From positions 65,171-129,170 of the forward strand of contig JBBPYK010000056.1 in the NCBI GenBank assembly GCA_038199985.1: DNA of 64,000 nucleotides, given 5' to 3'. The notes under the pieces were generated by a model, which was not told where the DNA came from, made no database searches, and was given only the letters and a program-made list of their open reading frames with translations. Shown piece by piece: positions 52,165-61,015 of this stretch. The position numbers and the translations under genes are program-made. Within the stretch, counting starts at the first letter, position 1, and the number at the start of each line of letters is the position of its first letter. The DNA is from Arthrobacter_J sp038199985 (GTDB taxonomy: Bacteria; Actinomycetota; Actinomycetes; Actinomycetales; Micrococcaceae).

Positions 52165-53240
52165 AACGCGTCCTCGTGGCCCGACTCGATAGCGTGGGCG
52201 ACGTTCTTCTGGCGGGGCCCGCCGTTCGGGCGATCAAGGCCGGGCGCAACGGCGAGCAAACCCACGTCACCCTGTTGTGCGGACAGACCGGCGCAGCGGC
52301 GGCAGAGCTACTGCCCGGCGTAGACCGGATCCTCATCTGGGACAGCCCTTGGATTGTGGACCCTGCCCCACCGGTCACCCAGGAACACGTTGATGCCCTC
52401 CAGTCCCAGATTCGCGACGCTGGGATCGACGAAGCCGTCATCCTCACGTCATTCCATCAATCGCCTCTGCCGCTTGCACTGATCCTTCGGCTCGCCGGGG
52501 TTGACAGCATTACCGCTGCGTCAGTGGATTACGCGGGGTCGCTGCTCAATGTGCGGCTCAAACCCGGAGAGGACTTTCCCGAAGACCAGCCTGAGGCGGA
52601 ACGTGCCCTCGGTATCGCCGCAGCCGCTAATTATCATCTTCCCGAGCACGACGACGGACGCCTTGCCGTCCACAATCTTCCCGACGTCGCGCACCTCACT
52701 GGCAGGGAATCCGATGCTAGACCGTACGTGGTCATCCACCCCGGCGCAGCCGTTCCTGCACGAACCTGGCCAGCACTGCACCACAAGGCCGCGGTGGAAT
52801 TACTGATCGCGGCGGGCTACAGGGTCCTGGTCACCGGTGGACCCAGCGAAAAGCAAGTAACGGCCACTGTTGCCGGGCCCGACGGCGTCGACCTGGGCGG
52901 GCGCACCGACCTGGCAGGTCTCGGCAGCATTCTCAGGGACGCCGTCGTCGTCGTCACCGGCAATACTGGACCAGCTCATTTGGCGGCCGCGGTGGGCACC
53001 CCAGTGGTCTGCCTATTCTCACCCGTGGTCCCGGCGATCCGCTGGGCGCCCTACAAAGTTCCGCTGGAGTTACTCGGCAACCAGCTCGCGGCCTGTCGCG
53101 ACAGCCGTGCAAGAACCTGTCCCGTACCCGGACACCCGTGCCTGACCAATGTTTCGCCGGAAGAAGTGGTGGCCGCCGTCGCTCGCCTCATTTCTGGTAT
53201 CGGCTCGCTGGACACCCGGAGAAAAGTGAGGAACCGATGA
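52161..53240 (+). CDS. Glycosyltransferase family 9 (heptosyltransferase-like)
   Basis: A 359-residue GT-B enzyme of family 9. It begins MKRVLVARLDSVGDVLLAGP, the family's acceptor-side start; the donor side has VVIHPGAAVPARTWP and VTGNTGPAHLAAAVGTPVV. It should transfer a heptose residue from the nucleotide sugar made by the neighbouring enzymes. The ATG at 52161 overlaps the gmhB stop; a longer frame upstream lies inside gmhB and is not credible. It overlaps the next gene by four bases. Confidence 0.92.
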   Translation: MKRVLVARLDSVGDVLLAGPAVRAIKAGRNGEQTHVTLLCGQTGAAAAELLPGVDRILIWDSPWIVDPAPPVTQEHVDALQSQIRDAGIDEAVILTSFHQSPLPLALILRLAGVDSITAASVDYAGSLLNVRLKPGEDFPEDQPEAERALGIAAAANYHLPEHDDGRLAVHNLPDVAHLTGRESDARPYVVIHPGAAVPARTWPALHHKAAVELLIAAGYRVLVTGGPSEKQVTATVAGPDGVDLGGRTDLAGLGSILRDAVVVVTGNTGPAHLAAAVGTPVVCLFSPVVPAIRWAPYKVPLELLGNQLAACRDSRARTCPVPGHPCLTNVSPEEVVAAVARLISGIGSLDTRRKVRNR

Positions 53241-54238
53241 AAATCCTGCTCTGGCATGTTCACGGCGGTTGGACCGATGCCTTTGTGCGCGGTCCGCACC
53301 AGTACCTACTGCCGTCAACGCCCGACGGCGGCCCGTGGGGACTTGGCCGAGGTGGTCGTGATTGGCCAGGGAACGCCGTCGAAATCAGGCCAGAGAGCAT
53401 TGCGGATCAAGCCCCGGACGTCGTTGTTCTTCAACGCCTTGAAGAGTTCGACGAGTGCGAGCGGCTTCTGGGGCGCAGGCCGGGCAGGGACATTCCGGCT
53501 ATCTTCCTTGAGCACAACACGCCCAAGGGCGACGTTCCCAATAGCCGTCATCCATATGCGGATCAGCACGAGATTCCGGTGATCCACGTGACCCACTTCA
53601 ACCAGCTGATGTGGGACTGCGGGACGGCGGAGACGACGGTCATCGAGCACGGAATCGTGGACCCCGGCAATCTCTATACGGGGGAGCGGGCGACCCTGGG
53701 CGTTGTGGTCAACGAACCGATTCGCCGTGGACGGGTCACGGGGACGGATCTTTTGACCGAGTTCGCGCAGCACTCCCCACTTGAGGTGTTCGGCATGGGC
53801 ACTGGCGGGCTGGGGATCGAACTGGAGCTGTCCCCGGAACGGCTGATTGAGCGCGGCGACCTGCCCACCGGACGGTTGCACGCCGAACTGGCCGGATGCC
53901 GTGCGTACATCCATCCGATGCGCTGGACATCGCTTGGCCTGTCGCTACTGGAGGCCATGCACCTGGGGCTGCCCGTGATCGCACTCGGCATGACCGAGGC
54001 GTACCGGGCCATACCGCCGGAAGCCGGCGTGGTCTCCAACGACGTGGAGCTCCTTCACCGCGCTGCAACTCGGTTGATCAACGATCCGGATGAGGCGCGA
54101 GCTATGGGCAACGTCGCCCGGGCCACAGCGCTTGAGCTCTACGGGCTGGACGCGTTCATTGAGTCCTGGGACAAAACACTGGAGAAAACTGTTGGGCGCA
54201 CGCGGGTGTTCGCGGTGCTGGAGAGGAGAACCCGATGA
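53237..54238 (+). CDS. GT-B glycosyltransferase (GT4-like)
   Basis: A 333-residue enzyme with a GT-B layout. The N-terminal domain begins MKILLWHVHGGWTDAFVRG; the C-terminal domain has AYIHPMRWTSLGLSLLEAMH, with the glutamate typical of family 4 retaining transferases (E in LLEAMHLGLPVIA). The donor and acceptor are unknown. The frame is open further upstream into the preceding gene, but the ATG at 53237, overlapping the previous stop as ATGA, fits the pattern of the whole cluster. Confidence 0.87.
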   Translation: MKILLWHVHGGWTDAFVRGPHQYLLPSTPDGGPWGLGRGGRDWPGNAVEIRPESIADQAPDVVVLQRLEEFDECERLLGRRPGRDIPAIFLEHNTPKGDVPNSRHPYADQHEIPVIHVTHFNQLMWDCGTAETTVIEHGIVDPGNLYTGERATLGVVVNEPIRRGRVTGTDLLTEFAQHSPLEVFGMGTGGLGIELELSPERLIERGDLPTGRLHAELAGCRAYIHPMRWTSLGLSLLEAMHLGLPVIALGMTEAYRAIPPEAGVVSNDVELLHRAATRLINDPDEARAMGNVARATALELYGLDAFIESWDKTLEKTVGRTRVFAVLERRTR

Positions 54239-55497
54239 GAATTGCCATGATTTCGGAGCACGCCAGCCCTCTGGCCGCGCTGGGAGGCGTGGACGCCGGC
54301 GGACAGAACGTTCACGTTGCTGCCCTGTCCACAGCTCTTGTCCGACGAGGTCACGAGGTCACCGTTTATACACGGCGCGATGACGATCAGCTTCCCAGCC
54401 GGGTGCGGACCGACGGCGGCGTGGAAGTGGTGCACATTGACGCTGGGCCGCCTACTCACGTTCCCAAAGATGAGCTCCTGCCCTACATGGACGCGCTGGC
54501 TGACGGTGTTGCTCGCGACTGGGGTTCCTCACCACCGGACCTGATACATGGCCATTTCTGGATGTCCGGGCTCGCCGCACTCAATGCCGCAGCCCACCTG
54601 GCAGTAGCTGGCTACACCATCCCCGTGGTGCAGACATTCCACGCCCTGGGCACAGTCAAGCGGCGCCATCAGGGCATTGAAGACACCAGTCCTGCCGCCC
54701 GCGCCCTATTGGAACCCTCTGTGGGCTGCAACGCGGACCGCATTATTGCTACCTGCACCGACGAAGTCTTTGAACTCAAAGCAATGGGCGTCTCCGGCAC
54801 GCGCATATCAGTTGCGCCCTGCGGTGTAGACCTGGGCCTCTTTCGGCCAGCTGACATCATCCGCGAACCCGGTGGCCCATTCCGCATCGCCAGCGTAGGA
54901 CGTCTGGTGCCACGCAAGGGCGTGGAACTTGTGATCCGTGCCCTGCGGATCCTTCGGGATCAGGGGATCGACGACGTCGAACTCGCCATTGTGGGTGGCG
55001 GCGCCGTGGGTGGGGACGCTGGTGACCCGGAGGCCGAGCGTTTGCTCGCACTCGCTCGTGAGCTAGGGGTCCACGCGAACGTGCGGCTTCGTGGACAGGT
55101 TCCGCGCGAGAGGATGCCGCTGGAAATCTGCCGGGCCGACGCCGTCGTCTGCGCCCCCTGGTACGAACCGTTCGGCATTGTTCCGCTGGAAGCGATGGCC
55201 TGCGGTGTGCCGGTCATTGCGGCTGCTGTGGGCGGTCTGATCGACACGGTGGTGGAGGGTAGGACCGGCCTCCACGTACCGCCGCGGGACGCTGAAGCCA
55301 TTGCCCACGCCATCCTGCAGCTGAGGAACAATCCGGAGCTGGCACACCGACTCGGTCGCGATGGGCTGGCTCGCGTGCGCAGACGGTATTCGTGGGACCG
55401 CATTGCAGCGGACACGGAGAAGGCTTACCAGGCGGCGATCGCGACTGCTGGCTCCCGCAGGACCAGCCTGCAGCAAACAGGAGGAAAAGCGCTATGA
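54235..55497 (+). CDS. Glycosyltransferase family 4 (MshA-like)
   Basis: A 420-residue retaining GT-B enzyme. The acceptor domain starts MRIAMISEHASPLAALGG with the glycine-rich loop GGVDAGGQNVHV, as in MshA and sucrose-synthase-like transferases. The donor domain has SVGRLVPRKGVELVIRAL and the EX7E-type motif in WYEPFGIVPLEAMACG. It adds a sugar from a nucleotide donor to a cytoplasmic acceptor, probably in glycan assembly with the other cluster enzymes. It overlaps both neighbours by four bases. Confidence 0.92.
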   Translation: MRIAMISEHASPLAALGGVDAGGQNVHVAALSTALVRRGHEVTVYTRRDDDQLPSRVRTDGGVEVVHIDAGPPTHVPKDELLPYMDALADGVARDWGSSPPDLIHGHFWMSGLAALNAAAHLAVAGYTIPVVQTFHALGTVKRRHQGIEDTSPAARALLEPSVGCNADRIIATCTDEVFELKAMGVSGTRISVAPCGVDLGLFRPADIIREPGGPFRIASVGRLVPRKGVELVIRALRILRDQGIDDVELAIVGGGAVGGDAGDPEAERLLALARELGVHANVRLRGQVPRERMPLEICRADAVVCAPWYEPFGIVPLEAMACGVPVIAAAVGGLIDTVVEGRTGLHVPPRDAEAIAHAILQLRNNPELAHRLGRDGLARVRRRYSWDRIAADTEKAYQAAIATAGSRRTSLQQTGGKAL

Positions 55498-56162
55498 GAA
55501 CTCTTCCGGCCCAACAGGCTATTCAAACAACCGCAGCCTGCCCTGCGGCATCTACTCCTCAAGTGCTTGGCGGGGCTGCATCCGCCGTCGAAGAGCACTT
55601 GCGCAATGTGGTCCCCGCTCTGGAATCTCTCCGTCGGGAAACTGGTCGCCTTGCGGGTTGGGGTGTGGAACTCGCGGATCGACTGATGCGCGGACATCGA
55701 CTCCTCGCAGCAGGCAATGGCGGCTCGGCGGCGGAAGCCCAGCATCTCACCGCTGAACTGGTAGGTAGGTTCGACGGCGAACGGGAACCGTTCTCGGCCA
55801 TCTCCCTCCACGCCGAAACTTCGGCCGTGACCGCGATAGCGAATGACTACGGGTTTGACCAGCTTTTCGCCCGTCAGGTTCGCGCCCACGGTCGTCCCGG
55901 GGACGTCCTGATCCTGCTCAGCACCAGCGGGAAGAGCCCCAACCTGCTCAATGCGGTTGAGGCGGCGCGCAGTATTGGCGTCACGAGCTGGGCGTTCACC
56001 GGGCATGCTCCCAACCCGCTCGCGGCCTCGTGCGATGAATACGTGGCGATCGACTCGCCATCGGCCAATGCGCAGGAAGGCCACTTGATAGGTCTGCACG
56101 CTCTGTGCCGGGCGTTCGACGCCGAGGTGTCCCGGCGCCGGTTCGAGGAGGCAACCCAATGA
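55494..56162 (+). CDS. gmhA: Sedoheptulose 7-phosphate isomerase (GmhA-like, SIS domain)
   Basis: A 222-residue SIS-domain isomerase, first step of heptose synthesis: sedoheptulose 7-phosphate to heptose 7-phosphate. Phosphosugar-binding motifs GNGGSAAEAQH (74-84) and STSGKS (143-148) and the C-terminal QEGHLIGLH (194-202), with the catalytic-type glutamate and histidine, are present. It is about 30 residues longer at the N-terminus than E. coli GmhA. The ATG at 55494 overlaps the previous stop; its own stop overlaps the hldE-like start. Confidence 0.9.
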   Translation: MRTLPAQQAIQTTAACPAASTPQVLGGAASAVEEHLRNVVPALESLRRETGRLAGWGVELADRLMRGHRLLAAGNGGSAAEAQHLTAELVGRFDGEREPFSAISLHAETSAVTAIANDYGFDQLFARQVRAHGRPGDVLILLSTSGKSPNLLNAVEAARSIGVTSWAFTGHAPNPLAASCDEYVAIDSPSANAQEGHLIGLHALCRAFDAEVSRRRFEEATQ

Positions 56163-57529
56163 AGAAGCTCAAACTCGTGGTGGTCGGGGACGTCCTGCTC
56201 GATGCGGATTTCACCGGTGCGGCTAGCCGCCTGTGTCCCGATGCACCCGTACCGGTGGTGGACGTGGCCTCTGTGTCGCGGCGGGCTGGCGGCGCTGGGC
56301 TGGTAACTTCGATGCTGACCCGGGATGGGCACGACGTCGAACTTGTCACTGTGCTCTCGGACGACGAGGCCTCGGGCCTATTGCGTAAAGCACTAGAGGA
56401 CATCTCCGTCGTCGCCGGTCCATCAGGTGCGCCAACGCCCATCAAAAGCCGCATCCGCGTGGACAGTCAGTCCGTGGTCCGCTTTGACGAAGGCTGCGGC
56501 ACACCGCAGATTCCGGACGTGACTCAGGAAATGTTGTCTGCTCTGGGCCACGCGGACGCCGTGGTGGTCGCTGATTATGGTCGGCGGCTGAGCGAAAACG
56601 CTGAGTTACGCGACGCGCTTACGCAATTGGCGACGAGAATTCCCGTGGTCTGGGACCCGCATCCCTCAGGTGCAGAGCCCGTTCCCGGAGTCACCGCCAC
56701 GACACCCAACCTCGCCGAAGCGTTGAACTTTTCCGGCGTCATCGGGCACGGCTTCGAAGGCGCGGTAGAGGCAGGTGTCACCCTCTTAGACCGATGGAGT
56801 AGCCGCGCCGTCGTTGTTACCCGGGGAGGGGACGGCGCCGTCATCCTCACTCAGAACGGACTGCCGCAGGCCGTGCCAGCGCCGAAGACCGACGTCTGCG
56901 ATCCCTGCGGTGCGGGGGACCGGTTTGCCTCGGCGCTAGCTGTTGCACTGGCGCAGGGACTCGTACTGGAGGAAGCCGTTGAAACAGCCGTGGCCGAAGC
57001 TGCGGCCTTTCTGGCCATCGGTGGTGTTGCTGCCATGATGCGCCCGCCGGAACCGGAGCAATTGCCCGGAACTGCGGTGGACGCACTGCGCGTGGCCAAC
57101 TCCGTTCGCGGCAACGGTGGAACGTTGGTCGCTACCGGTGGGTGCTTTGACTTACTCCACGCCGGACACGCGCGCACTTTGGCTGCAGCGCGCACCCTCG
57201 GCGACGCGCTTATTGTCTGCCTCAACTCCGATGCCTCCGTCCGCCGACTCAAAGGTGACCAACGGCCGATCATGGGGGAACAGGACCGGGTCGAACTACT
57301 TCTAGCCCTGGAATGTGTAGATGCCGTGATGGTCTTCGATGAAGACACACCAGAATCTGCGCTGGATACGCTACGCCCGCACATCTGGGTCAAGGGCGGC
57401 GACTACACCGCAGACAGCCTGCCAGAAACGGTGCTCCTAAAGACCTGGGGTGGGAAAACCGTCACGGTGCCCTACTACGCCGCGCGGTCAACCAGCCGGC
57501 TCGCCGATGCCATCGAACGCGTCGGGTAA
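56159..57529 (+). CDS. hldE: Bifunctional heptose kinase/adenylyltransferase HldE-like (copy 1)
   Basis: A 456-residue fusion. Residues 1-300 are a PfkB/RfaE1 kinase with the anion-hole/base motif GAGD at 251-254. Residues 320-456 are a cytidylyltransferase-like RfaE2 domain with GCFDLLHAGH (HAGH at 334-337) and VKGGDYTADSLPE. Together they would phosphorylate heptose 7-phosphate at C1 and, after GmhB, add AMP to give ADP-heptose. The kinase glycine motif is divergent (RAGGAGLVTSML lacks the usual Asn of GGAAN). It ends the ATGA-coupled run of six genes. A second HldE-like gene lies 3.5 kb downstream. Confidence 0.9.
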   Translation: MKKLKLVVVGDVLLDADFTGAASRLCPDAPVPVVDVASVSRRAGGAGLVTSMLTRDGHDVELVTVLSDDEASGLLRKALEDISVVAGPSGAPTPIKSRIRVDSQSVVRFDEGCGTPQIPDVTQEMLSALGHADAVVVADYGRRLSENAELRDALTQLATRIPVVWDPHPSGAEPVPGVTATTPNLAEALNFSGVIGHGFEGAVEAGVTLLDRWSSRAVVVTRGGDGAVILTQNGLPQAVPAPKTDVCDPCGAGDRFASALAVALAQGLVLEEAVETAVAEAAAFLAIGGVAAMMRPPEPEQLPGTAVDALRVANSVRGNGGTLVATGGCFDLLHAGHARTLAAARTLGDALIVCLNSDASVRRLKGDQRPIMGEQDRVELLLALECVDAVMVFDEDTPESALDTLRPHIWVKGGDYTADSLPETVLLKTWGGKTVTVPYYAARSTSRLADAIERVG

Positions 57530-57580
57530 CAAAGTCTGCTGCGTTGTGCAGCCAACAACTTGTCGATAAAAGGAGAAACC

Positions 57581-58279
57581 ATGAAAGAAGCAGGAAACCC
57601 AGGGCGCGTCCTCGTCACAGGCGGAGGGTCGGGCCTCGGTGCCGCCGTTGTTCAGGCAGTCATCACCGCGGGAGGAACCCCCTTTGTTCTGGACCTGGAT
57701 GTGAGTGCTGTTTCTGGTACTAAATGCCTTGAGGTCGACGTCGCAGACCGCGCAGCCGTGGAAACCGCAGTGAAAGCGGCCGCGGAAACCTTGGACGGGC
57801 TCGACGCCGTTGTCACCGCAGCAGGCATAGATCGGTGTGGCCGCCTCGACGACGTACCCGCAGAAGAATGGGAGAAGGTGCTCGGCGTGAACTTATTCGG
57901 CACAGTCTCAACGGTTCGTGCCGCGCTGCCCTACCTCAAAGAAAGCCACGGACGGGTCATCACGATCGCCTCCACCCTGGGGATACGCGCCGTCGGAGAC
58001 GCCACCGCCTACTGCGCGTCGAAGTTTGGAGTCATGGGTTTCAGCCACTCCCTTGCGGCGGAAACAGCTGGCGAAATCGGAGTGACCACGATGATTCCAG
58101 GCGGCATGAAAACCCGTTTCTTCGACGACCGCACCGAGCAGTACAAACCTCAGGACGACTCACGACTGAACAACCCCGACCGTGTGGCGGACGCGATTCT
58201 CTTTGCCCTCAACCAACCCGTGGGATGTGAAATCCGCGAAATGCTCATCGCCCACGAAGAAGAAGGCTCGTGGCCATGA
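57581..58279 (+). CDS. Short-chain dehydrogenase/reductase
   Basis: A 232-residue classical SDR. The cofactor motif TGGGSGLG is at 13-20, the catalytic serine near 131 (IAST), and YCASK gives Tyr144 and Lys148. It is an NAD(P)-dependent oxidoreductase; it is too short and of the wrong type to be the extended-SDR epimerase HldD. It may oxidise or reduce a sugar in the pathway. The ATG at 57581 has AAAGGAGAAACC upstream. The last 35 bases overlap the end of the convergent family 9 glycosyltransferase gene. Confidence 0.9.
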   Translation: MKEAGNPGRVLVTGGGSGLGAAVVQAVITAGGTPFVLDLDVSAVSGTKCLEVDVADRAAVETAVKAAAETLDGLDAVVTAAGIDRCGRLDDVPAEEWEKVLGVNLFGTVSTVRAALPYLKESHGRVITIASTLGIRAVGDATAYCASKFGVMGFSHSLAAETAGEIGVTTMIPGGMKTRFFDDRTEQYKPQDDSRLNNPDRVADAILFALNQPVGCEIREMLIAHEEEGSWP

Positions 58280-59417
58280 GTTCGCGCACGTCCGCGTAGA
58301 CGTCGTAGGGCTGGATGGCCGCAACCAGTGAATCATCATGTTCACACCGTTCGGCTGTCCAGCCCACCTGCGTCACGTCGCGCCCGCAGACGGGGCAATG
58401 CGTCACCCAGGTCATACGGACACGGTGCAGCATCCGACCGATGGCACCGGCATTGATGACGTTACCCACCCAGTAGATTCCAACCGTTGGCGTACCCACC
58501 GCCTGCGCCAGATGTCGTGGACCACTGTCGTTACCCACCATGACGGTTGCAGCGCTGAGTACACCCAGCAGCTCGCTGAGCGAAAGTTCGCCCGCCAGCG
58601 ATGAAACGGCACCGTGACCGGTCAGCCGAACAATGTCCTCGGCAGCGCCGACGTCGGACGCGTCCCCGACAACCAGGACCCGGCAGCCATCCTCGGCGGC
58701 CCGGCGTGCAAGGGCACCGAACGACGACGCCGGCCACCGCCGTCGCGGATCAGTGGCGCCAGGGTGGATAACCAGTAGCTCCTTGCCGTCCGAGAGCCAG
58801 CGTTTCCCGCCGTCGTGCTCGTGGTCTGTCACCACAAGCTGTGGGTCCAGACAAGTGGGGTAGGCACCAGCCAGCCCGGCCACCTCAAGTAAACGGAACA
58901 CCTCGTGCTGACTGTAGATATAGGGCAGTGTGCGATCCAGCGGTGCGGCATCGGGAGTACGGGTGCCCACTGTGTGCGCAGCCTTGAGCTTCAGCAGGAA
59001 CGGGTTTGAGTACCGGCCGCCACCGTGCAGCTGGACGGCCAGATCAAAAGTTCCAGCCAAACGATCAAAAAAACGCTCGAGCTCAGCTGCGTCCTCCTCC
59101 GCATTACCGCAGGATCCGTCGCGAACACCCTGCGCAAAGGGAAGCACCTCAACCGTCGAGATGCTGCCGCGCCTCCCCTCAAGGAGTGCTCGATGGGCGG
59201 GGGCACCCAGCAGCGTGATCTCAGCCTCCGGATATGCGGCGGCAAGAGCGTCGATCGCTGGCATAGCGAACATGAGGTCTCCGAGTCCGCCGCCGCGAAG
59301 GACCGCGATCCTCCGAACGTCGTCGAACTTCTGCAGCACCGGGCCAACACCCCTGGCGACAGGCTCCCTCCCGCCGAACGCCGCCGTCGTCCGCTGCTCG
59401 GGCTGCTGCTGCTTCAC
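58245..59417 (-). CDS. Glycosyltransferase family 9 with C-terminal cysteine motif
   Basis: A 390-residue GT-B family 9 enzyme. After a polar N-terminal stretch of about 30 residues comes RRIAVLRGGGLGDLMFAMPA; the donor side has LLVIHPGATDPRRRWP and VGNDSGPRHLAQAVGTPTV. Near the C-terminus CPVCGRDVTQVGWTAERCEH may bind zinc. The GTG at 59417 with an AGGAGA site is preferred over an ATG 42 bases upstream that lacks one. It is the only leftward gene inside the heptose cluster and converges on the SDR gene with a 35-base overlap. Confidence 0.9.
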   Translation of the reverse strand: MKQQQPEQRTTAAFGGREPVARGVGPVLQKFDDVRRIAVLRGGGLGDLMFAMPAIDALAAAYPEAEITLLGAPAHRALLEGRRGSISTVEVLPFAQGVRDGSCGNAEEDAAELERFFDRLAGTFDLAVQLHGGGRYSNPFLLKLKAAHTVGTRTPDAAPLDRTLPYIYSQHEVFRLLEVAGLAGAYPTCLDPQLVVTDHEHDGGKRWLSDGKELLVIHPGATDPRRRWPASSFGALARRAAEDGCRVLVVGDASDVGAAEDIVRLTGHGAVSSLAGELSLSELLGVLSAATVMVGNDSGPRHLAQAVGTPTVGIYWVGNVINAGAIGRMLHRVRMTWVTHCPVCGRDVTQVGWTAERCEHDDSLVAAIQPYDVYADVRELMATSLLLRGR

Positions 59418-59527
59418 GCGGTCTCCTGATCTCTCCTGTTGTTTCTTACCTCTGACCATAAGGGCACTGATGGTGCTGTTCCAGTCTGCACATCAAGTGA
59501 CCACTCGGTGTGTAGAAGGAGCGACTG

Positions 59528-59561
59528 CTGGGTACAGAACCAGCACTGGGTATAAAACCAG
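59528..59561. promoter_or_regulatory. Tandem 16-bp repeats in divergent promoter
   Basis: CTGGGTACAGAACCAG (59528-59543) and CTGGGTATAAAACCAG (59546-59561) differ at two bases and repeat with an 18-bp period. Each is bounded by CTGG/CCAG. They lie between the divergent glycosyltransferase and aldehyde dehydrogenase genes and may be an operator; the second contains a TATAAA. Confidence 0.55.
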
Positions 59562-59620
59562 CTACGGACCCGCGGCGCCACCGGAAACGAACGGCCCACA
59601 TGACCCGGAGGAATGCGAAG

Positions 59621-61015
59621 ATGACCAATGGCACCACCGACATCACACCGGAGCACACCACTTTCACCGTCTACGACCCACGTGACGGCAGCATAGTGGC
59701 AACGGTGCAGTCAGCCAGCCGGGAACAGGTATCGATCGCAATCTCGCTCGCCCGCTCCGCCCACGCTGAATGGGCGGCCACCAGCCCGGCTGACCGATGC
59801 TCCATGCTGCGCACCGCCGCGGATCTGCTTCGCGCGGATGCGCAAAAGCTCGCCGAACTCAACAGTCGTGAAACTGGCAAGCCGACGGACGAAGCACTCG
59901 CGGGGATCATGGCAGGGGTCTCCACCCTTGAGCAATACGCGGAATTGGGCCCGGTGCATCGGGGCCTCAGCCTCCGAGGCTCCGTGTTGGCGGCCGACTA
60001 TACGGTGAGGGAGCCGCGCGGGGTTGCAGTCCTACTTACTCCCTGGAATGACCCTGTGGCCGTGGCAGCGGGACTTATTGGTGCCGCCCTGGTCACGGGA
60101 AACACCGTTGTGCACAAACCCAGCGAACGTTGCCCTTCCCTCGGATTCGCGCTGGGGGAGACGCTGTCGCAGGCCTTTCCCGACGGCGTTTTTACCACTC
60201 TCACTGGCGGCCCAGAAGTTGGCACCATGCTGACCATGGCAGATGGTATTGACGTCTTCGCACATGTCGGATCGAGTGCCACGGGCGGACGGATAGCCCG
60301 TGCAGCCGTCCTCAACGGCGCTCACGTGATCCGCGAAAATGGCGGCAATGATCCATTGCTGGTCGATGAGGATGTTGATCCGGGCTGGGCCGCCGGCCAA
60401 GCCGCCCTCGGGGCGTTCGCCAATAGCGGGCAGATTTGTACCGCCGTAGAACGTATATACGTACATCGGAATATAGCCGATTCTTTTTGTGAAGCCTTGG
60501 CGGAGGAGGCCCGGAAACGGAACCGCGACGGCATAGCTCCCCTAGTTGACCGAGTACTCCGTGAATCCGTGGACGAGCAGGTACGGCAGGCCCAACAATC
60601 AGGTGCCCGAGTTCTCGAAGGAGGCTCAGTGCCGGACGGCGCCGGGGCTCACTATCCCGCAACCGTGCTCACAGACTGTACGGACAGTATGGAGATCATG
60701 AGCGAGGAAACGTTTGGCCCGATCGCTCCGGTAAAGATTGTCGACAGTTTCATCGAAGGATTAACCCTGGCTGCGAGTGGACGCTACGGATTAGCCGCGA
60801 CGGTCCTGACCGCCGGGATCGAACACGCACACCAAGCCATCGCAGCGCTGCCCGTCGGAACCGTCAAGATCAACGCCGTCTTTGGTGGTGCTCCCGGGGG
60901 ATCGGCGCAACCCCGCAAAGACAGCGGAGCAGGATTCGGTTACGGACCCGAACTGCTCGACGAATTTACCCGCGTCAAAGTGGTCCACATTGGTATCCCA
61001 GGCGAGTCAACATGA
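59621..61015 (+). CDS. NAD(P)-dependent aldehyde dehydrogenase
   Basis: A 464-residue aldehyde dehydrogenase. The PWNDP motif is near 141-145, the general base Glu 239 lies in IRENGGNDP, and the catalytic Cys 273 in SGQICTAVERIYV; EETFGPIAPV follows. It oxidises an aldehyde to an acid. The substrate is unknown; because its stop overlaps the second hldE start (ATGA), it may act on a sugar aldehyde or on a by-product of the pathway. The ATG at 59621 has a CGGAGGAATG site upstream. Confidence 0.92.
   Translation: MTNGTTDITPEHTTFTVYDPRDGSIVATVQSASREQVSIAISLARSAHAEWAATSPADRCSMLRTAADLLRADAQKLAELNSRETGKPTDEALAGIMAGVSTLEQYAELGPVHRGLSLRGSVLAADYTVREPRGVAVLLTPWNDPVAVAAGLIGAALVTGNTVVHKPSERCPSLGFALGETLSQAFPDGVFTTLTGGPEVGTMLTMADGIDVFAHVGSSATGGRIARAAVLNGAHVIRENGGNDPLLVDEDVDPGWAAGQAALGAFANSGQICTAVERIYVHRNIADSFCEALAEEARKRNRDGIAPLVDRVLRESVDEQVRQAQQSGARVLEGGSVPDGAGAHYPATVLTDCTDSMEIMSEETFGPIAPVKIVDSFIEGLTLAASGRYGLAATVLTAGIEHAHQAIAALPVGTVKINAVFGGAPGGSAQPRKDSGAGFGYGPELLDEFTRVKVVHIGIPGEST

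Noticed and set aside
58930..59685. A 251-codon rightward frame opposite the family 9 glycosyltransferase gene
   Set aside because: Arg/Ser/Pro-rich composition, no family resemblance, and it mirrors a well-supported leftward gene.
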